A stretch of 42,038 nucleotides of DNA from Thermoclostridium sp. (lineage in GTDB: Bacteria; Bacillota; Clostridia; DSM-8532). Positions within the stretch are counted from its first letter, which is position 1. Each line of letters starts with the position of its first letter. The stretch is taken from positions 1-42,038 of the forward strand of contig JAGOJH010000016.1 of NCBI GenBank assembly GCA_017995215.1, read 5' to 3'. Shown piece after piece: positions 1 through 8,614 of this stretch. The notes beneath the pieces were generated by a model that was not told where the DNA came from, made no database searches, and saw only the letters and a list, made by a program, of their open reading frames with translations. The position numbers were made by a program, and so were the translations under genes.

Positions 1-48
1 ACTTCTTACGCTCTCTCATTTCAAAAATATTCTCTCAAAATGTACCTA

Positions 49-78
49 CTGAGGCCCCAAAAAGGGCGGTTCCCTCAG
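49..78. other. Small imperfect hairpin at the window edge
   Basis: CTGAGG (49-54) and CCTCAG (73-78) flank an inner GCCC/GGGC pairing. Positions 1-148 otherwise show no gene, only a short direct repeat GTCAGATTT around 97-116. The hairpin may belong to the 5' region of a gene beyond the window, but nothing here shows its role. Confidence 0.25.
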
Positions 79-148
79 GATTAACTACTTTTTTTCGGTC
101 AGATTTCGTCAGATTTTGCGAAAACAAATCAAAAAGATTTGGGCATGG

Positions 149-183
149 AAAAAGCCCGGAAACGTTGAATTTCCGGGCTTTTC
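149..183 (-). terminator. Rho-independent terminator of rplM-rpsI
   Basis: A near-perfect hairpin with arms AAAAGCCCGGAAA (150-162) and TTTCCGGGCTTTT (170-182) and a 7-base loop lies 20 bases past the rpsI stop. On the minus strand the right arm runs into a T tract, so it should end the L13-S9 transcript. Confidence 0.88.
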
Positions 184-203
184 TGAGTGTCTTTGTCTCG
201 AGA

Positions 204-596
204 TCAGCGCTTGCTGAACTGCGGGGCACGACGTGCGGCCTTGAGGCCATACTTCTTTCTTTCCTTCATTCTTGGGTCACGGGTGAGAAAGCCTGCCTTT
301 TTCAGCGGAGCACGGAACTCTTCGTCGGCCTTTAACAAAGCCCTGGCAATGCCATGGCGGATGGCGCCTGCCTGGCCGGTAAACCCGCCGCCGATAACAC
401 TGATAAAAACATCAAACTTGTTTTCAGTTTGGGTAAGAACCAACGGCTGTCTGGATATAACCTTCAAGGTTTCCAGCCCGAAATATTCATCGAGTGAACG
501 ATCGTTCACGGTAACATTGCCTTCACCCGGAACCAGCCGAACGCGTGCAACTGAACTTTTTCTTCTGCCTGTACCGTAATATTGTACCTTTGCCAT
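204..596 (-). CDS. rpsI: 30S ribosomal protein S9
   Basis: Ribosomal protein S9 (uS9), 130 residues, the usual bacterial length. The N-terminus has the family signature [14 protein letters not shown] (6-19). The middle holds [19 protein letters not shown], and the C-terminus is the basic tail ending SKR, which in the assembled 30S subunit reaches the P-site tRNA. The start is supported by GGGGAGG about ten bases upstream. It lies 20 bases downstream of rplM on the same strand, the conserved bacterial L13-S9 pair, and is closed by a strong terminator. No abnormality is visible. Confidence 0.98.
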   Translation of the reverse strand: MAKVQYYGTGRRKSSVARVRLVPGEGNVTVNDRSLDEYFGLETLKVISRQPLVLTQTENKFDVFISVIGGGFTGQAGAIRHGIARALLKADEEFRAPLKKAGFLTRDPRMKERKKYGLKAARRAPQFSKR

Positions 597-616
597 TTAA
601 AATACGCCTCCCCTCG

Positions 617-1051
617 TTATATGTTCAGTTCAAGGACTTCAGGTTTCTGCGCCTGATGATTGTGCTCAGTGCCTGCATATACCTTCAGCTTCTTGAACAT
701 CTGTCTTCCCAGGCTGTTTTTGGGAAGCATTCTTTTGACAGCCAGCTCAAAGAGTTGTTCGGGCTTCGCGGCCAGATATTTGCGGGCTGTAGTTTCCTTC
801 AAATGCCCTACCCAACCTGTGTGATGCCTGTACATCTTGTTGTCGAGCTTATTGCCGGTCATGACGATCTTGTCGGCGTTCAGCACGATGACGAAATCAC
901 CGGTATCTACGTGAGGCGTAAATTCTGGTTTATGTTTACCACGCAGGATCTTTGCGATTTCACTGGCGGCACGGCCCAACACTTTGCCTTCCACGTCTAC
1001 AACAAACCATTTGCGTTCAATGTTCGCTGCATTAGCCATGAATGTTTTCAT
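617..1051 (-). CDS. rplM: 50S ribosomal protein L13
   Basis: Ribosomal protein L13 (uL13), 144 residues, an early-assembling 50S protein. Recognisable segments are [18 protein letters not shown] near the N-terminus, [30 protein letters not shown] and [19 protein letters not shown]. The frame is open 21 codons further upstream, but the ATG at 1051 is chosen because GGAGG sits six bases before it and the family starts here. It heads an rplM-rpsI operon. A sigma-A-type promoter and two hairpins lie in the 150 bases upstream, so autoregulation through an RNA leader is possible. Confidence 0.97.
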   Translation of the reverse strand: MKTFMANAANIERKWFVVDVEGKVLGRAASEIAKILRGKHKPEFTPHVDTGDFVIVLNADKIVMTGNKLDNKMYRHHTGWVGHLKETTARKYLAAKPEQLFELAVKRMLPKNSLGRQMFKKLKVYAGTEHNHQAQKPEVLELNI

Positions 1052-1071
1052 GTATATCCTCCTTCTGGAAT

Positions 1072-1091
1072 ACGGACATGCTTTTGTCCGT
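1072..1091 (-). promoter_or_regulatory. Hairpin just before rplM, possible L13 leader
   Basis: A perfect 7-bp stem ACGGACA/TGTCCGT with a 6-base loop lies 20 bases upstream of the rplM start, next to its ribosome binding site. Firmicutes are known to carry an L13 leader motif at this place, used for feedback by the ribosomal protein. Whether this hairpin matches that family needs a covariance-model search. Confidence 0.45.
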
Positions 1092-1173
1092 TTGTAACCT
1101 GCTCTATGCGGCACCTGATGATAGCTGAACCATCGTTAACGCTGTTCATTGCCACCAGTTGCAAACCAAATTA

Positions 1174-1200
1174 AAAACCGCCGTTTTGAGCGGCGATTTT
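1174..1200 (-). other. Terminator-like hairpin at the 5' end of the rplM leader
   Basis: On the minus strand AAAATCGCCG (1200-1191) pairs with CGGCGGTTTT (1183-1174) around a 7-base loop, with one G-T wobble at 1196/1178, followed by TTTTTAATTT. By shape it is a Rho-independent terminator that could end clpC read-through. However, the promoter at 1202-1230 would start transcription near 1195, inside this stem, so it may instead be a 5'-terminal hairpin of the rplM mRNA. Confidence 0.55.
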
Positions 1201-1201
1201 T

Positions 1202-1230
1202 ATTGTAATACAGCACCCTCACAATGTCAA
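1202..1230 (-). promoter_or_regulatory. Sigma-A-type promoter for rplM-rpsI
   Basis: On the minus strand TTGACA (1230-1225), a 17-base spacer and TACAAT (1207-1202) form a close match to the vegetative consensus. It points at rplM with a leader of about 145 bases. Positions 1231-1414 up to the clpC stop show nothing further that I recognise. Confidence 0.75.
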
Positions 1231-1414
1231 GGTCAATATGCCGTATTTTTAAAATATCTTGCTTAATCTCTCTTTATTTGATTGTTTATCTTGTTTTCTC
1301 TCGTTTTTTCAGGTTTCATTTCATTTTCATTTGCGTGGTAAAACCCCATTATGGAGAATGCCTGGCTTTTATGCAACAGAAATAGATCATGTCCTCCGAT
1401 AAGCCCGGTCTTTA

Positions 1415-3871
1415 TTATATTGCAGGGGTGGATACGGTTTCTGCCTTTTTAAACACAAGCTTGTCATCCTGAAGCGTAATTTTTACCGTATCACCCTCCT
1501 GTATTTTTCCGTCGAGCACCTCTTCGGCCAGTTTGTCTTCCACCATACTCTGGATGGTACGCCGCAGAGGCCTTGCGCCGTAAACCTTGTCATAGCCTTT
1601 CTTTGCGAGGAATTCGGCCACACCCTCCGATGCTTCAAGCGTGATGTTTGTGTTCTTCAGGCGTTTTGACACTTCCTTCAGCATCAGCTGCGCAATTTCA
1701 TTGATATTCTGCTGTGTCAGCGGATGGAAAACAATCAGCTCATCCACGCGGTTAATAAACTCGGGTCGGAAGGCCTTTTTCAGCTCACCCATGACGTTCT
1801 TCTTCATGTCCTCATAATCTTTCGCCTCATTGACAATAGCCGTTGTAAACCCAAGATGCTTCGGTTCAACAATATCCCGGGCACCAATATTGGAGGTCAT
1901 GATGATGACAGTGTTCCTGAAATCAACAATTCTACCGGTGGAATCGGTTAAGCGCCCATCCTCGAGGATTTGCAGAAGCATGTTGAACACATCGGGATGT
2001 GCCTTCTCTATTTCATCAAACAACACCACGGCATAGGGCTTCCTGCGTACCTTTTCACTCAGCTGTCCTCCTTCGTCATAGCCCACATATCCCGGAGGTG
2101 AGCCTACCATGCGGGAAACACTATGCTTTTCCATATATTCGGACATATCGACGCGGATCATGTGGCTTTCATCCCCAAACAGGGCTTCAGCCAGGGCTTT
2201 TGACAGTTCTGTCTTACCAACACCGGTGGGTCCGAGGAAAATGAAAGAGCCCACTGGCCGCTTTGGATCCTTTAACCCGACACGACCGCGACGAATGGCC
2301 TTTGCCACTGCCATCACTGCTTCTTCCTGGCCTACAACCCGCTGGTGCAGGGTAACCTCCATGTTTTTAAGCTTTTCGGTTTCCTCCTGTGCCAGGCGGC
2401 TGACAGGAATACCGGTCCAGGTGGCCACAATGGTGGCAATTTCTTCTTCCGACACCACCTGTGTGTGGGTCTGGTTCTGCATTTTCCACTCTTCTTTTCG
2501 AGCGTTCATTTCTTCCTTGAGTTGGTTTTCCTGATCCCTAAGCGGCGCAGCCTTTTCATACTCCTGGTTGACGATGGCATCTTCCTTCATCTTGTGCAGC
2601 TGCTGGATCTTCTGTTCTAATTCCTTCAGATCGGGCGGGGCCGTATAGCTTTTAAGCCTAACCCTGGAGGAAGCCTCATCGATCAGGTCGATGGCCTTGT
2701 CGGGCAGATGCCTTTCGGTGATATACCTTACAGACAGCTTTACCGAGGCTTCCAAAGCTTTATCGGTGATTTTCACGTTATGATGGGCTTCATACTTGTC
2801 CCGGATCCCTCTAAGAATCTCCATAGCCTCCTCGGGGGTGGGTTCACCGATTTGGATGGGCTGAAACCGCCGCTCCAGTGCGGCATCCTTTTCAATATGC
2901 TTGCGGTATTCGTCCATGGTGGTTGCCCCTATTACCTGTATCTCACCCCTGGCCAGAAGAGGCTTGAGGATGTTGGAAGCATCAATGGCCCCTTCTGCGG
3001 CGCCCGCTCCGACAATGGTATGCAATTCATCGATAAACAGGATCACATTGCCTGCATTGCGGATCTCTTCTATGGATTTTTTCAGCCGATCCTCAAACTC
3101 ACCACGGTATTTCGCTCCGGCGACCATGGAGGAAAGATCCAGCGTTACCACCCTTTTTTCCTTCAAGGTTTCCGGGATGTTTCCCTCAATAATTCTTTGG
3201 GCAAGGCCCTCGCAAATAGCGGTTTTTCCAACACCGGGTTCACCGATCAGGCAGGGGTTGTTTTTGGTTCTGCGGCTGAGGATCTGAATAATCCGTTCAA
3301 TTTCCTTATCCCTGCCAATGACGGGATCAATTTTTCCTTCCCTGGCCATAACAGTAAGGTCGCGTCCAAACTGGTCGAGGGTAGGGGTTTCCGTTTCTTC
3401 CGCCTTGGGTTTACCGGCCGCCACCGCCGTGGGAGTATCCTCCTGCAGCATGGTGATAATGGAATCATAAAGCTTGTGCGTATCTACGCCCATATCCATC
3501 AGGATCTTCACCGCGATGCTTTCGCCTTCTCGTAGAATCCCCAGCATCAGGTGCTCGGTGCCAATATAGTTCTGACCCATACGTCTGGTCTCTGCATAGG
3601 AAAGTTCTATGACTCTTTTGGTTCTGGGTGTGTAACCAACAGTTTGCTGGCTGCCTTCCCCGCGGCCTACGATGGACAAAATGCTTTCAAGCACCTTTTG
3701 TTCGGTTACACCATGGGAAAGAAGCACGCCGGCAGCAATTCCGCTGCCTTCCTTAACCAGCCCCCACAGCAGGTGTTCAGTGCCTATATAATTGTGCCCC
3801 AGCGCCTGGGAACACTCTTTTGCCAGGTTTAACGCCTGGGCTGCTTTTTGTGTAAATTTTCCGTAGATCAT
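1415..3871 (-). CDS. clpC: ATP-dependent Clp protease ATPase subunit ClpC
   Basis: HSP100 unfoldase, 818 residues, the usual ClpC length. In order: a double N-domain (about 1-145, with the paired NYIGTEHL repeats at 27 and 101), first AAA+ module (Walker A GEPGVGKT at 210-217, Walker [10 protein letters not shown] at 276-284), a coiled-coil middle domain with a UVR-like segment (about 415-470), and a second AAA+ module (Walker A GPTGVGKT at 547-554, VVLFDE at 615-620). It should partner with ClpP and the McsB/McsA adaptors to degrade arginine-phosphorylated or aggregated proteins. Last gene of the ctsR operon, 11 bases after mcsB, and so probably CtsR-controlled. Confidence 0.97.
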   Translation of the reverse strand: MIYGKFTQKAAQALNLAKECSQALGHNYIGTEHLLWGLVKEGSGIAAGVLLSHGVTEQKVLESILSIVGRGEGSQQTVGYTPRTKRVIELSYAETRRMGQNYIGTEHLMLGILREGESIAVKILMDMGVDTHKLYDSIITMLQEDTPTAVAAGKPKAEETETPTLDQFGRDLTVMAREGKIDPVIGRDKEIERIIQILSRRTKNNPCLIGEPGVGKTAICEGLAQRIIEGNIPETLKEKRVVTLDLSSMVAGAKYRGEFEDRLKKSIEEIRNAGNVILFIDELHTIVGAGAAEGAIDASNILKPLLARGEIQVIGATTMDEYRKHIEKDAALERRFQPIQIGEPTPEEAMEILRGIRDKYEAHHNVKITDKALEASVKLSVRYITERHLPDKAIDLIDEASSRVRLKSYTAPPDLKELEQKIQQLHKMKEDAIVNQEYEKAAPLRDQENQLKEEMNARKEEWKMQNQTHTQVVSEEEIATIVATWTGIPVSRLAQEETEKLKNMEVTLHQRVVGQEEAVMAVAKAIRRGRVGLKDPKRPVGSFIFLGPTGVGKTELSKALAEALFGDESHMIRVDMSEYMEKHSVSRMVGSPPGYVGYDEGGQLSEKVRRKPYAVVLFDEIEKAHPDVFNMLLQILEDGRLTDSTGRIVDFRNTVIIMTSNIGARDIVEPKHLGFTTAIVNEAKDYEDMKKNVMGELKKAFRPEFINRVDELIVFHPLTQQNINEIAQLMLKEVSKRLKNTNITLEASEGVAEFLAKKGYDKVYGARPLRRTIQSMVEDKLAEEVLDGKIQEGDTVKITLQDDKLVFKKAETVSTPAI

Positions 3872-3882
3872 TCCTTATCACC

Positions 3883-4923
3883 TCAATTGTTCCTTTGTTT
3901 GTTCATCATTTCCCTGACCAGCTGCGCACGGCAGGTATCCCGTTCATCGGAGCCCAATATTCTGCCCTTTGTCTTCTGCAGGCTGCCGGGTTGTACCAAT
4001 AGCATCATTTGATTGATATCCGTAATGTCAATATCCTCAAGGATCCCCATGTCCACCCCCAGCCTCAAATCTGAAAGGCGCTTCAGGGTCTCACCTGTAT
4101 CCATGATTCTCGCGTTCTTCAAAATTCCAAAGGATCTGAAAATCCGGTCTTCCAGCTTATATCTGTTTTGTTTCAGGAGCTCCTGCCGCAAAGCTCTCTC
4201 CTGATCGATGATTTGCTGCGCGATGTTGTGCATGCTCAGGATGATATCCTGTTCGCTTTTTCCAAGGGTAATCTGGTTTGAAAACTGAAATACGTTTCCT
4301 GAGGCCTGGGTATTTTCACCATAAAGCCCTCTTACAGCCATTCCAAGCTTCCCCATAGCCTCCAGCACAGGCTTGATATAGCCTGTCATTGCAAGGGCTG
4401 GAAGATGCATCATCACTGATACACGAATGGCTGTGCCGATATTCGTAGGACAACTGGTGAGGTAGCCGATGTTTTCATCCCAAGCAAAATCAATGGTTTC
4501 AGATAACAGGTTATCCAGGCTGTCACACACCTCCCAGGCCTTGGTCAGCTGCATGCCCGAAGCCAGGCACTGGATTCTGAGATGATCCTCTTCATTGATC
4601 ATGATCGATATCTGCTCGTCCTGGCTGAGGATAAGCCCAATCAGCCGTTTGGATTCCACCAGTTCCTTGCTGACGATATGCTTTTCAACCAGCACGGCTT
4701 TTTCAATGATGTCCAGACTGGTTATATCCACATAACGAAATATGCCCGCCATGCTGTCACTGCCTGAAAAAATGGCTTTTTGGGTTTCCTGTATAATTTT
4801 TTGCTGGTGCTCGGCAGTGCTTTTATGCGGAAAGGGATACTCTCTGAAGTTTCTGGCCAGCCTTACCCTGCTTGACAGCACCACATCCGAATCCGGTCCT
4901 TTATCAATATACCATTTATTCAT
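3883..4923 (-). CDS. mcsB: Protein-arginine kinase McsB
   Basis: Phosphagen-kinase-fold enzyme, 346 residues. In Firmicutes it phosphorylates arginines on proteins, marking them for ClpCP. Visible family elements are DVVLSSRVRLARNFREYPFP near the N-terminus, INEEDHLRIQ, and the active-site loop CPTNIGTAIRVSVMMHLPAL. The frame extends to a GTG at 4935, but the ATG at 4923 is preferred: GGTGAT precedes it and the protein then begins MNKWYIDKG, in line with homologues. Third gene of the ctsR operon. No arginine-kinase substrate can be read from the sequence. Confidence 0.95.
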   Translation of the reverse strand: MNKWYIDKGPDSDVVLSSRVRLARNFREYPFPHKSTAEHQQKIIQETQKAIFSGSDSMAGIFRYVDITSLDIIEKAVLVEKHIVSKELVESKRLIGLILSQDEQISIMINEEDHLRIQCLASGMQLTKAWEVCDSLDNLLSETIDFAWDENIGYLTSCPTNIGTAIRVSVMMHLPALAMTGYIKPVLEAMGKLGMAVRGLYGENTQASGNVFQFSNQITLGKSEQDIILSMHNIAQQIIDQERALRQELLKQNRYKLEDRIFRSFGILKNARIMDTGETLKRLSDLRLGVDMGILEDIDITDINQMMLLVQPGSLQKTKGRILGSDERDTCRAQLVREMMNKQRNN

Positions 4924-4996
4924 TACATCACCCACTTGAAGGAAAGCATTCTGTGTACTTCCTGTTAAGGTTTAAACCCTCGCAGAAACACTGAAG

Positions 4997-5512
4997 CTAT
5001 GTTCTAACGCTTCCTGAATCACTTTTATTTTTTTCAGCCTCTTTAATCTGATCCCGAATGACGGCTGCCTGCTCGTAATTTTCTTCATCGATGCATTTTT
5101 GAAGCTCCTGCTTTAATGCAAGCAGGTTTCGGGCAGGCTGAAGCTTTGCAGACAGCTTTGGGGGTACCTTCCCATGGTGTTTGACATTGCCGTGAATGCG
5201 CTTGAGCAAGGTTTGGATGCTTTCCCCAAAGGCTGTATAGCATTCCGCGCAGCCAAGCAGCCCTGTTTTCTGAAACTCTCCGGCTGTCATTGCGCAGGAA
5301 GGGCATTGAACAGAGGGTACAGGATCTTCCTGTATTTCTTTTGAAGCTTCCTGCCCCAGGATCCCTGAAAGCAGCTTGTGCAGATTAATTTTAATCTCAT
5401 TGTTTTTTCGGGCACATGCCTCGCAAACATAAGTCTCTACCTTCTGTCCATTGATTATTCTTGTATAATGTACGGTTGCCTGCCTTTGCCCGCACAGCCG
5501 GCATATCAGCAT
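4997..5512 (-). CDS. mcsA: Activator of protein-arginine kinase McsA
   Basis: 171-residue zinc-finger protein that activates McsB and assists ClpC. Four CxxC pairs are present: C4/C7, C30/C33, C70/C73 and C88/C91, giving two four-cysteine zinc sites. A UVR motif (about 132-165, with EENYEQAAVIRDQIKEAE) closes the protein, matching the UVR-like segment in ClpC. The start is ATG at 5512, 13 bases after ctsR. Its place between ctsR and mcsB is the conserved Firmicute order. Confidence 0.94.
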   Translation of the reverse strand: MLICRLCGQRQATVHYTRIINGQKVETYVCEACARKNNEIKINLHKLLSGILGQEASKEIQEDPVPSVQCPSCAMTAGEFQKTGLLGCAECYTAFGESIQTLLKRIHGNVKHHGKVPPKLSAKLQPARNLLALKQELQKCIDEENYEQAAVIRDQIKEAEKNKSDSGSVRT

Positions 5513-5525
5513 ATTTTAGCCCTCC

Positions 5526-5984
5526 TTAAATGACAAGACTCATCAGCATGTTTTTCAGAATAGTCATTCTGATCTCGTCGCGCAGTTCGGGCGAAGCAGC
5601 CATAAGTGCCTTATCAGATGTAGCTGCCTTCATAAGCCCGGCCTCCTGCTCACTGATAACATCATAGTCCACAAAATTTTGAATGAAGATCTCACAGGTG
5701 TGCTGTGATAGTTTGTCACCAATAGAGGTGATGATATGCATCAGATATTCGCCCACCGAGCCCGCATTCAGCCGTTTTATGCTGATATAGCCTCCGCCGC
5801 CCCTTCGTGATTCCACATAATAGCCCTTGTCTGTAGAAAAGCGCGTGCTGATAACATAGTTGATCTGTGAAGGAACGCAATTGAAACGGCTTGCCAGCTC
5901 ATTGCGCTGAATTTCCACCGCGCCATCCATATCTTCAATCATCTCTTTGATAAAGGATTCAATAATATCGCTTAGTCTTGCCAC
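5526..5984 (-). CDS. ctsR: Transcriptional repressor CtsR
   Basis: Class III heat-shock repressor, 152 residues. It has an N-terminal winged helix-turn-helix (about 25-70, ASRFNCVPSQINYVISTRF) and the glycine-rich wing RGGGGY (61-66), the known heat-sensing and McsB-targeted part of CtsR. The C-terminal helical domain (about 80-152) forms the dimer. The start is GTG at 5984, preceded by AAGGTGAT, and MARLSDIIE aligns with homologues. First gene of ctsR-mcsA-mcsB-clpC. A matching operator lies 20 bases upstream, so the operon should be self-repressed. Confidence 0.96.
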   Translation of the reverse strand: MARLSDIIESFIKEMIEDMDGAVEIQRNELASRFNCVPSQINYVISTRFSTDKGYYVESRRGGGGYISIKRLNAGSVGEYLMHIITSIGDKLSQHTCEIFIQNFVDYDVISEQEAGLMKAATSDKALMAASPELRDEIRMTILKNMLMSLVI

Positions 5985-6003
5985 CTCATCACCTTCTTTT
6001 GTC

Positions 6004-6020
6004 TTTGACTATCTCTGACT
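6004..6020 (-). promoter_or_regulatory. CtsR operator
   Basis: On the minus strand the site reads AGTCAGA-GAT-AGTCAAA, against the known tandem heptad GGTCAAA-NAN-GGTCAAA. It covers the expected transcription start, directly after the -10 box, and ends 19 bases before the ctsR start codon. Confidence 0.88.
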
Positions 6021-6023
6021 ATT

Positions 6024-6052
6024 ATTATACTGTAAATTTTCTCTGGTTGCAA
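6024..6052 (-). promoter_or_regulatory. Sigma-A promoter of the ctsR operon
   Basis: TTGCAA (6052-6047), a 17-base spacer and a perfect TATAAT (6029-6024) on the minus strand, immediately followed by the CtsR box. Confidence 0.85.
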
Positions 6053-6060
6053 GAGGGACA

Positions 6061-6102
6061 AAAAAGGCTGCAACAAAACGAAAATTTTGCTGCAGCCTTT
6101 TT
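6061..6102 (-). terminator. Rho-independent terminator after the EF-G-like gene
   Basis: A long hairpin with outer arms AAAAAGGCTGCA (6061-6072) and TGCAGCCTTTTT (6091-6102). The inner GCAAAA/TTTTGT pairing extends it. It starts ten bases past the stop codon and separates this gene from the ctsR promoter. Confidence 0.92.
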
Positions 6103-6112
6103 ATACAGAAAA

Positions 6113-8194
6113 TTATTCTTCAGCTTCCTTATCCTTCCTGGCTTCGGCGATGACCTTTTCCGCCACGTTCTGCGGCGCTTCCTCATATCGCTCGAAACGG
6201 ATGGTGTAGGAACCTCTGGCCTGGGTCATGGAACGAAGGTCTGTGGCGTATTTGAACATTTCAGCCTCGGGAACCTCGGCCACAACCTGCTGCATGCCGC
6301 CTGCCGTCGGGTTCATGCCCAGAATACGGCCTCTGCGCTTGTTCATATCTCCAATGATGTCACCCATATAGCTGTCGGGCACCAGAACCTCCACATGGGA
6401 GATAGGCTCGAGCAACACAGGCCCGGCTTGCTGAACGCCTTCCTTGTATGCCAGGCTGGCTGCGATTTTGAACGCCATTTCGGATGAGTCGACGGGATGG
6501 TACTTGCCGTCGACCAGCGTAGCCTTCAGATGTACCACCGGGTAGCCTGCAAGAACACCCTTCACAATGCTTTCACGAAGGCCCTTCTCAACAGCGGGGA
6601 AGTACTGCTTGGGTACGGCCCCTCCAAAGATCTTTTCTTCAAAAATAAGATCCTCTGTGGGTCCTGGTTCAAATTCAACCCAGATATCTCCGAACTGACC
6701 ATGTCCACCGGATTGCTTTTTGTGCTTGCCTTCAACCTTGACCTTTTTACGAATGGTTTCACGGTATGGGATCTTGGGGTTGCAAAGCTCCACTTCCACC
6801 TTGAATTTGGCCTTCAGCTTGCTGAGGATCAGATCCAGATGCTGATCACCAATACCATAAATGAGGGTTTGCTTTGTTTCAGGGTTCAACTCAACCTTGA
6901 AGGTAGGATCTTCATCCATTAGACGGGTTAACCCGCTGGAGATCTTTTCTTCATCACCCTTTGTTTTTGGCAGAACCGCCATGGACAGCATGGGCACCGG
7001 GAACTGGATAGCCGGCAGGATAAGCGGTTTCTCTTTTGCGGCAAGCGTGTCATTGGTTTCAGTGACAACCAGCTTGGCCACAGCACCGATGTCGCCGGTA
7101 ACCAGCTGGGTGGTATTGATCTGCTGCTTTCCTTTGATCAGGAACAGCTGCGCAATTCTTTCAGTCTTGTCGTTATTCACGTTATAGACCGTTGAGTCGG
7201 ACTTCAAGACGCCGGACATGACCTTGATATATGAGATCTTACCGACGAACGGGTCTACAATGGTCTTGAAAACAAGAACGGATAAAGCTTCGTTGTTGTC
7301 GGGCTTCAGCTGGATGGTTTCTTCCTTGCCGGGTACTGAAGCAATGACAGCACCTCTTTCATTATATGCGGGAACATACTGCACAATGGCGTCGAGCAAA
7401 AACTTAATACCGGCATGGTTGACAGCTGAACCACAAAAAACAGGTGCAATTTCACCGGATTTGATGCCTGATGCCAGGCCCTTCAGAATTTCTTCCTGTG
7501 TGAAGGCTTCCCCGGAGAAGTATTTCTCCATCAGTTCTTCGTCTGTTTCTGCAACGGCTTCGGAAATCCCTTCATGGTATTTATCGACTGAAGCTTTCAT
7601 GGAAGCAGGAATATCGGTATCTACAAAATCTTTTCCGGAGAACCTTTTTGCTTTCATCGTGGCAACATTGACAATGCCGGCAAAGGCTCCGTTTTCGATG
7701 ATGGGCAGCTCGAATGCAATAACATGCGTTCCGAATTTATCCTGTAATTGATCAAAGACTTTAAAAAAGTCTGAATTCTCTTCATCAATCTTGCTGATAA
7801 AAAACAGCTTAGCCAGTTTTTGATTTGAAGCCTCTTCCCAGGCTTTCTCGGTTCCGACCTGCACACCGTCCTTGGCGCTTGCAAGAATGAGAGCGCCGTC
7901 GGCTACCCGCAGCCCCTCGCGCATTTCACCGATAAAATCAAAATATCCCGGTGTGTCAATAATGTTTACCTTGTATCCATCCCATTCCACCGGTGCCAAT
8001 GAAGTGCCCGTACTGATCTGACGCTTGACTTCTTCAGGATCATAATCCATGACTGTGTTTCCGCTGACAACACTGCCGAACCGGTCTGTTGCCTTTGCGT
8101 CAAAAAGCATGGCTTCAGCCAGGGTTGTCTTGCCCGCCCCTCCATGTCCCAACAGGCAGATATTGCGTATTTTATCTACGCTATACTCTTTCAT
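6113..8194 (-). CDS. EF-G-like translational GTPase (EF-G2 type)
   Basis: 693 residues with all EF-G domains, but of the divergent EF-G-like class rather than the housekeeping factor. The P loop is GHGGAGKT (16-23) where EF-G has AHIDAGKT. G3 is DTPGYFDF (80-87). G4 is SKID (134-137) instead of NKxD, which may alter guanine recognition. The domain IV segment KKQSGGHGQFGDIWVEFEP is conserved. ATG at 8194 is chosen because GGGGG lies nine bases upstream; an in-frame start seven codons earlier lacks this. Its role in known relatives is unsettled. It stands alone, with its own terminator. Confidence 0.9.
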   Translation of the reverse strand: MKEYSVDKIRNICLLGHGGAGKTTLAEAMLFDAKATDRFGSVVSGNTVMDYDPEEVKRQISTGTSLAPVEWDGYKVNIIDTPGYFDFIGEMREGLRVADGALILASAKDGVQVGTEKAWEEASNQKLAKLFFISKIDEENSDFFKVFDQLQDKFGTHVIAFELPIIENGAFAGIVNVATMKAKRFSGKDFVDTDIPASMKASVDKYHEGISEAVAETDEELMEKYFSGEAFTQEEILKGLASGIKSGEIAPVFCGSAVNHAGIKFLLDAIVQYVPAYNERGAVIASVPGKEETIQLKPDNNEALSVLVFKTIVDPFVGKISYIKVMSGVLKSDSTVYNVNNDKTERIAQLFLIKGKQQINTTQLVTGDIGAVAKLVVTETNDTLAAKEKPLILPAIQFPVPMLSMAVLPKTKGDEEKISSGLTRLMDEDPTFKVELNPETKQTLIYGIGDQHLDLILSKLKAKFKVEVELCNPKIPYRETIRKKVKVEGKHKKQSGGHGQFGDIWVEFEPGPTEDLIFEEKIFGGAVPKQYFPAVEKGLRESIVKGVLAGYPVVHLKATLVDGKYHPVDSSEMAFKIAASLAYKEGVQQAGPVLLEPISHVEVLVPDSYMGDIIGDMNKRRGRILGMNPTAGGMQQVVAEVPEAEMFKYATDLRSMTQARGSYTIRFERYEEAPQNVAEKVIAEARKDKEAEE

Positions 8195-8286
8195 ACCAAT
8201 TCCCCCTTTTCGCACCTGTAAGCCAGGTGATTTTCATAATGGCCGTGTTTAGAAAGATACTTTTATTCTGGTAAATCCTATTAGGT

Positions 8287-8313
8287 ATTATACCAAACTT
8301 TATCGTTTGTTAA
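8287..8313 (-). promoter_or_regulatory. Possible promoter of the EF-G-like gene
   Basis: A perfect TATAAT (8292-8287) on the minus strand with TTAACA (8313-8308) only 15 bases upstream. The -10 is convincing; the spacing is short. It overlaps a small inverted repeat CAAAC/GTTTG. Confidence 0.4.
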
Positions 8314-8604
8314 TATATATAGAGATATTTTTTTAACTTTTTTGTGCATAATCATTCAAATTCTTCGTGCAACTTACGAATACCACTGCTCATAATGTTA
8401 TCACACGTATGGGGATTAATTCAATCCATTTTGCTTTTAGACCTGCAAATACATGGTACGGGTATGTTACAGACAAAACCTTTCTTCTTGTTGTGCCGCC
8501 TCTATATCCTATTAATTTTATTGCCCGGCAATTGTACTTTTAATAGATTGACAGCATATAATAAGAATAATTGTTTTTTTCTGCCTCTGCACTTTTCTAT
8601 ATTA
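8314..8604. other. Divergent intergenic region
   Basis: This A+T-rich stretch between the two divergent genes holds no convincing gene. Near its right end TTGTAC (about 8533) and TATAAT (about 8558) lie 19 bases apart on the plus strand and could serve the nucleotidyltransferase gene. I see nothing else. Confidence 0.35.
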
Positions 8605-8614
8605 GGGGGTTCTT

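Noticed and set aside
2708-3535. 275-codon open frame opposite clpC
   Set aside because: It lies wholly antisense to a well-conserved clpC segment, has no ribosome binding site, and its translation resembles no protein family I know.
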